Source: Nemertoderma westbladi (Eukaryota > Xenacoelomorpha > Nemertodermatida > Nemertodermatidae). Taken from it: a stretch of DNA of 32,502 nucleotides. Made by a program: the position numbers and the translations under genes. The stretch is taken from positions 1 through 32,502 of the forward strand of contig JAUCBJ010006031.1 of the NCBI GenBank assembly GCA_032718475.1. The letters are read 5' to 3'. The notes under the pieces are model-generated. The model saw nothing but the letters and a program-made list of their open reading frames with translations, did no database searches and had not been told where the DNA came from. Shown piece by piece: positions 29,191 to 32,502 of this stretch. Position 1 is the first letter of the stretch. The number at the start of each line of letters is the position of its first letter.

Positions 29191-29500
29191 GCAGACACTG
29201 GTGCAGACAGTGGTGCAGCGTGCAGACAGTGGTGCAGACAGAGATGCAGACAGTGGTGCAGACACCTGGTGCAGACAGTGGTGCACGCACTGGTGCAGAC
29301 AGTAGTGCAGACAGTGGTACAGACACAGGTGCAGACAGTGGTGCAGACACTGGTGCAGACAGTGGTGCAGACACCTGGTGCAGACAGTGGTGCAGACACT
29401 GGTGCAGGCAGTGGTGCAGACACTGGTGCAGACAGTGGTGCAGACACTGGTGCAGACAGTGGTGCAGACACTGGTGCAGACAGTGGTGCAGACACTTGTG
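29191..29500. repeat. 12-bp minisatellite, left Foldback arm
   Basis: Alternating GCAGACAGTGGT and GCAGACACTGGT units, about 25 copies, with a few 14-bp variants (GCAGACACCTGGT) and one GCAGCGT interruption. The right arm carries the same units and the same interruption in complement. Confidence 0.92.
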
Positions 29501-29504
29501 GAGA

Positions 29505-29930
29505 GACCATTGCGCAGCATGTGGCGAACTGTAACATTGTGAAACAATGAACAATCTGTTGAAACGTTTGAAAGACCTTCGCGCAGCACGTGGCGCACTG
29601 TAACATTGTGTAACAAGCTGTTCAAATGTTTAAGAGACCTTCGCACAGCACGTGGCTTACTGTAACATTGTGTAACAATCTGTTGAAACGTTTGAGAGAC
29701 CTTTGCGCAGCACGTGGCGCACTGTAACATTGTGTAACAAGCTGTTCAAATCGCGCAGCACGTGGCTTACTGTAAAATTGTGTAACAATCTGTTGAAACG
29801 TTTGAGAGACCTTCGCGCAGCACGTGGCGCACTGTAACATTGTGTAACAAGCTGTTGAAACGTTTAAGATACCTTCGCGTTCGCGCAGTATGTGAGACAC
29901 TAAAACAATATATTATTGAAACGATTAAGA
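29505..29930. repeat. 62-bp tandem repeat in the Foldback spacer
   Basis: About seven copies of a unit containing CGCGCAGCACGTGGCGCACT, GTAACATTGTGTAACAAGCT and GTTGAAACGTTTGAGAGACC. One copy is internally deleted (about 29745-29755). The array starts directly at the end of the left arm. Confidence 0.88.
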
Positions 29931-30608
29931 GGTCTATTTATTTTCCATCATAGCTAACACCCCAATTCATGATATTGGCTGAGGCTGATTGAATGGGATA
30001 ATCTTTTTAGGCTCATTAAGCCAAGGAATGCCTGTTCACCACCATGGATGATATTCTATAGTAAACCTCTTCCATTATGTTTTCCAAAGTTGCCTTGGTT
30101 CCCATTTATCGACCACTCACAAGAACCATCTAGGGATCGAAACTGGGCTTCCTAATTGGAAGCCCAGGAATGTCACCAATAGACCAAGCTGCTGCTTGGT
30201 CTAGGGTCTAGCTGCAGCTGTGCTTCTAGCTGTCTAGCGTAAAACTGTGCTGTACAGCTGCACATGGTACAGCTCTAGTCGTGCCCATATAGCCTTATGG
30301 TCGGACCCCTGTACCTTGTTACTAGTGTTACAGCAGTCATCCTCCATAGCATCTCTGCAAACAAAGTCCAATTTTGGAATGTATGAATACATTTCTGCAA
30401 AAGCATGGTAGGAATAATGAATTTGGCACAAAAAACATATTTATTGAAAAATGATAGAATTTATGATGGAAATATACTTGCAGGACTTTAAAATATTTTT
30501 TTTTAATTTAGAAAAGTCCAATTTTGGAGTATATTCCGATTTCGGAATCTACCCTCGCACAAAGTTCCAAAATTGTAATAAGTCAAAAATCGCCTATATC
30601 ACCGACTG
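29931..30608. other. Unique part of the Foldback spacer
   Basis: No intact gene. AAGTCCAATTTTGGA occurs at about 30366 and 30516. A possible LINE endonuclease remnant is listed separately. Confidence 0.5.
30234..30431 (-). pseudogene. Possible LINE endonuclease C-terminal remnant
   Basis: A - strand frame contains KLDFVCRDAMEDD and then GSDHKAIWARLEL. An S-D-H followed by a hydrophobic strand is the usual end of the exonuclease-endonuclease-phosphatase domain of LINE endonucleases. Only about 45 residues fit, so the call is weak. Confidence 0.3.
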
Positions 30609-30803
30609 CCAGTGTCTGCACCACTGTCTGCACCACTGTCTGCACCACTGTCTGCACCACTGTCCGCACCAGGTGTCTGCACCACTGTCTGCACCAGTGT
30701 CTGCACCACTGTCTGCACCACTGTCTGCACGCTGCACCACTGTCTGCACCAGTGTCTGCACCACTGGCCGCACCAGGTGTCTGCAGTCTGCACCACTGTC
30801 TGC
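30609..30803. repeat. 12-bp minisatellite, right Foldback arm (inverted)
   Basis: The complement of the left-arm units (ACCACTGTCTGC, ACCAGTGTCTGC), about 16 copies. It includes the complementary ACGCTGC interruption at about 30729, showing that the two arms descend from one sequence. Confidence 0.92.
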
Positions 30804-31777
30804 TTAACGTTTACACCCTTAATTTTGGACTGAACTTCCATTTAAATGGCATGTTTTTTTTAATTGTTTCCAGGTTATTTGGGTAGTTTCAAAATTAGCT
30901 TAATTATATAGTAGTTTAGGTTAGGCTAAATATTGCTTTTTTACTTTGTAGTACCTATTTTTTAATTAATCATAACTTTGATACATAATACCAAATATAC
31001 CTACTACCTCATATAGGCCTAAATAGTATTACAAAGACTACCTGTACTTTTAGTGAGGTTTTCTAAATTTGATGTCACTACTGTACGGCTTACTTTACTA
31101 CAGGTGAAAATGTGGTGCATACAGTAAGTATACAGTAGTTTAGGTTAGTAATGTACAGTAATGTAAATATTGCCATTTTATTTTGTAGTACTTATTTTTT
31201 TAATTAATCATAGCTTTCTTGCTAAGTCCGCAGACCAAATAGGTACCAGTCTGCCACTGCCAGTCAGCCAGTATAGTGACGTAAATACGAATTTATGACC
31301 ATAACTTGCTTACTTTCTAAACTTCGGTTCGGATTCGGTTCGGTTCGGCCCGAAGTTGGCCCTGCTTCGGTTCGGTTCGGTTCGGCCCCATAAAGTGCCT
31401 TCTGTTGAACCCTATGTCTGACAGTGTACAATCATAGCATTTACAATTTTTTAAAGTAGGGCCTATCTGTAATCAGGTAATAGTCTGCTAGTCAGCTAGC
31501 TGGCCAGTACCAGTACTGCAGTACAGTCAGTCAGTCATTGACTTTAAGTAAATACTGCAGTATTATCAGATTATACTTGATATTGAAGCTGTAGGCCCTA
31601 CTACAGTACTACAGTACTTATAGTGTTAAATAATTGTTCAGATTAGAATATGCACGAAATATAATACTTTATTAAAAAATTAACTCCGGCAATATTTTTA
31701 CCGGAGCCGGAGCAGGAGCCGGAGGTGCCAAAATGGCCGGAGCCGGAGGCTGGAGCTCCGATCGAGCCCGAAGCAGG

Positions 31778-32141
31778 AAGCTGCCAAGATCATTTCTCGG
31801 TTCGTATAACTGGTCAGCTGGTCTGGTAGAATCTCAACGATCTGACAGTCTGAAGCCTGGAAGGTGTGACTGCTTCCAGTTAGACTACGGTAGGTCAGTA
31901 GGTCCTACTGTCTGACTGTCCTACGAACGCGCTACCGGTACCGGTGGCAGACCGGCACTTATTTTTATTCTGAAGTTGTTTAGCATTAGCGGTAGCCGGT
32001 CACCGGTAGGCCTATTACTGTATTAGGCAGTTCTGCAGTTAGGCTGTTACTGTGTTAGGTATTAGGCTAAGATTACCAGATTAGCCTACTTATGACTTAG
32101 CTGCTTATGGCTGTATGGGGTGACAGACCGAACGTAATCAG
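31778..32141. other. Non-coding stretch rich in TACCGGTA and TAGGCCTA words
   Basis: No gene is seen. The palindromic words CTACCGGTACCGGTGG (about 31932), GGTCACCGGTAGG and TAGGCCTA are dense here. Confidence 0.45.
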
Positions 32142-32264
32142 GATCGAATGTAACATGGTTTTTACGAATCGAACGTAACCTAAATTATGTTACCGGTACA
32201 GTTACATTGGATCCTATAACTATGTTACATTCGATCTACAAATTACTAAGCTCGAATGTAACAT
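32142..32264. repeat. TCGAAYGTAAC motif cluster with inverted copies
   Basis: GATCGAATGTAACAT (32142-32156) and its exact complement ATGTTACATTCGATC (32222-32236) face each other. Direct copies are ATCGAACGTAAC (about 32168-32179) and CTCGAATGTAACAT (32251-32264). CCGAACGTAAT lies just upstream. Possibly a small element or a regulatory-like motif cluster. Confidence 0.65.
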
Positions 32265-32435
32265 ACATTTCTGCATTTATTTCAGTTGTGTTTTGATTTC
32301 AGGAGATAACCGATGAAATGCTTCGTTTATTTACAGGAAGAAACAGTTTGGTGTTGGTGAGTAGGCTACAAAACAAAGACCCAAGACACAATTAAGTGAC
32401 CTGCAATCTTGTATTGTCTGATTGTAACATGTATT

Positions 32436-32502
32436 AACTTTCGTTTATTGTTTTGGTTCCCCCAACACGCCTCTGTAAGCTGTAACCTGCTCCTTTCAGC
32501 CT
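32436..32502. mobile_element. Partial second copy of the homopolymer-bounded MITE (cut by window end)
   Basis: GTTTATTGTTTTGGTT and then CTGTAACCTGCTCCTTTC match the interior of the 7314-7579 element (about 7434-7495) in the same orientation and order. The copy runs off the window. Confidence 0.6.

Larger units (their letters stand above)
29176..30818. mobile_element. Foldback-type element with minisatellite arms and 9-bp flanking repeat
   Basis: Ends are GAGTGTAAACGTTAAGCAG (left) and, complemented, GGGTGTAAACGTTAAGCAG (right), both continuing AC. TTAATTTTG flanks both sides (29167-29175 and 30819-30827). The arms consist of a 12-bp minisatellite in opposite orientations. Long inverted repeats built of short tandem repeats, with a 9-bp duplication, are the hallmark of Foldback elements; Mutator-like elements also make 9-bp duplications. 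The spacer holds 62-bp tandem repeats and about 0.65 kb of mixed sequence. No transposase is seen. Confidence 0.85.
28966..31414. mobile_element. hAT non-autonomous element with 8-bp target-site duplication
   Basis: The left end is TAGGGCTCAACAGAAG and the right end, complemented, is TAGGGTTCAACAGAAG. TGTCTGAC at 28958-28965 is exactly repeated at 31415-31422, the 8-bp duplication expected for hAT. Subterminal TTCGG reiterations lie just inside both ends (28981-29035 and about 31322-31386). No transposase is present. Removing the Foldback element inside leaves about 800 bp. Confidence 0.9.
28474..31769. mobile_element. Outer hAT-like non-autonomous element (interrupted)
   Basis: GGGCTCGATCGGAG at 28474-28487 is matched by its exact complement CTCCGATCGAGCCC at 31756-31769. 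Both ends continue inward with reiterated CCGGAGC words (28500-28560 and 31700-31750). Possible 8-bp target copies CAAGCAGG (28458-28465) and GAAGCAGG (31770-31777) differ at one base. The left one is separated from the inverted repeat by 8 nt (ATTTTATA), so the duplication is only suggestive. Without the inner elements the core is about 840 bp and non-coding. Confidence 0.65.

Noticed and set aside
29153-29900. Cys/His-rich frames over the Foldback arm and 62-bp repeats
   Set aside because: Periodic translation of 12-bp and 62-bp tandem repeats, present in several frames at once. No zinc-finger spacing is consistent with a known domain.
1-32502. tRNA genes
   Set aside because: No GGTTCGAATCC-type T-arm with a matching acceptor stem was found by eye. 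A tRNA scan would settle it.

Overview
This is a eukaryotic, almost certainly invertebrate animal, window: AT-rich, gene-poor and crowded with transposable elements and minisatellites. Two complete nuclear protein genes are recognisable, both on the + strand and both read as one uninterrupted coding exon: a small peptidyl-tRNA hydrolase-like gene (PTRHD1, 8351-8710) and the bifunctional mitochondrial proline-biosynthesis enzyme delta-1-pyrroline-5-carboxylate synthase (ALDH18A1/P5CS, 12839-15121). The P5CS residues are of the animal type and its coding sequence is far more GC-rich than its surroundings. BEL/Pao and non-LTR retroelement fragments and many non-autonomous DNA transposons fit a metazoan genome. 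The phylum cannot be fixed from this window.

Layout. 1-5000: AT-rich DNA with a 59-bp minisatellite, a BEL/Pao retropepsin fragment, a fold-back plus direct-repeat block (2848-3745) and several small tandem repeats. 5000-8300: no convincing gene, and a MITE-like element bounded by homopolymer G and C tracts (7314-7579). 8351-8710: PTRHD1. 10020-10955: a 5'-truncated, decayed LINE on the - strand inside an 11-bp target-site duplication. 11646-12545: a 900-bp MITE flanked by TTAA. 12839-15121: P5CS. 15405-15797: a 28-bp minisatellite. 15859-22462: a second 5'-truncated LINE of the same broad type, inside a 24-bp target-site duplication. It is split exactly by a 5,588-bp DNA transposon (16318-21905, 4-bp duplication TGGA) whose interior is mostly a 42-bp minisatellite. 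22692-24241: a 35-bp minisatellite. 24242-28470: mostly empty, with a possible promoter and first exon near 24509-24636, a jockey/CR1-like LINE 3' fragment (26795-27142, - strand) and GTAAC-rich repeats. 28474-31769: transposons nested three deep. A hAT-like outer element contains a hAT element with an 8-bp duplication TGTCTGAC, which contains a Foldback-type element with 9-bp flanks TTAATTTTG and arms made of a 12-bp minisatellite. 31770-32502: repeats, including part of a second copy of the homopolymer-bounded MITE.

The two cellular genes have unrelated roles and nothing suggests they act together. The dominant story is repeat biology: a readable order of insertions, and several non-autonomous DNA elements that carry or consist of minisatellite arrays. 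The very long open frames at 17.1-20.4 kb, 15.4-15.9 kb and 22.7-23.5 kb are by-products of stop-free tandem repeats, and I do not call them genes.
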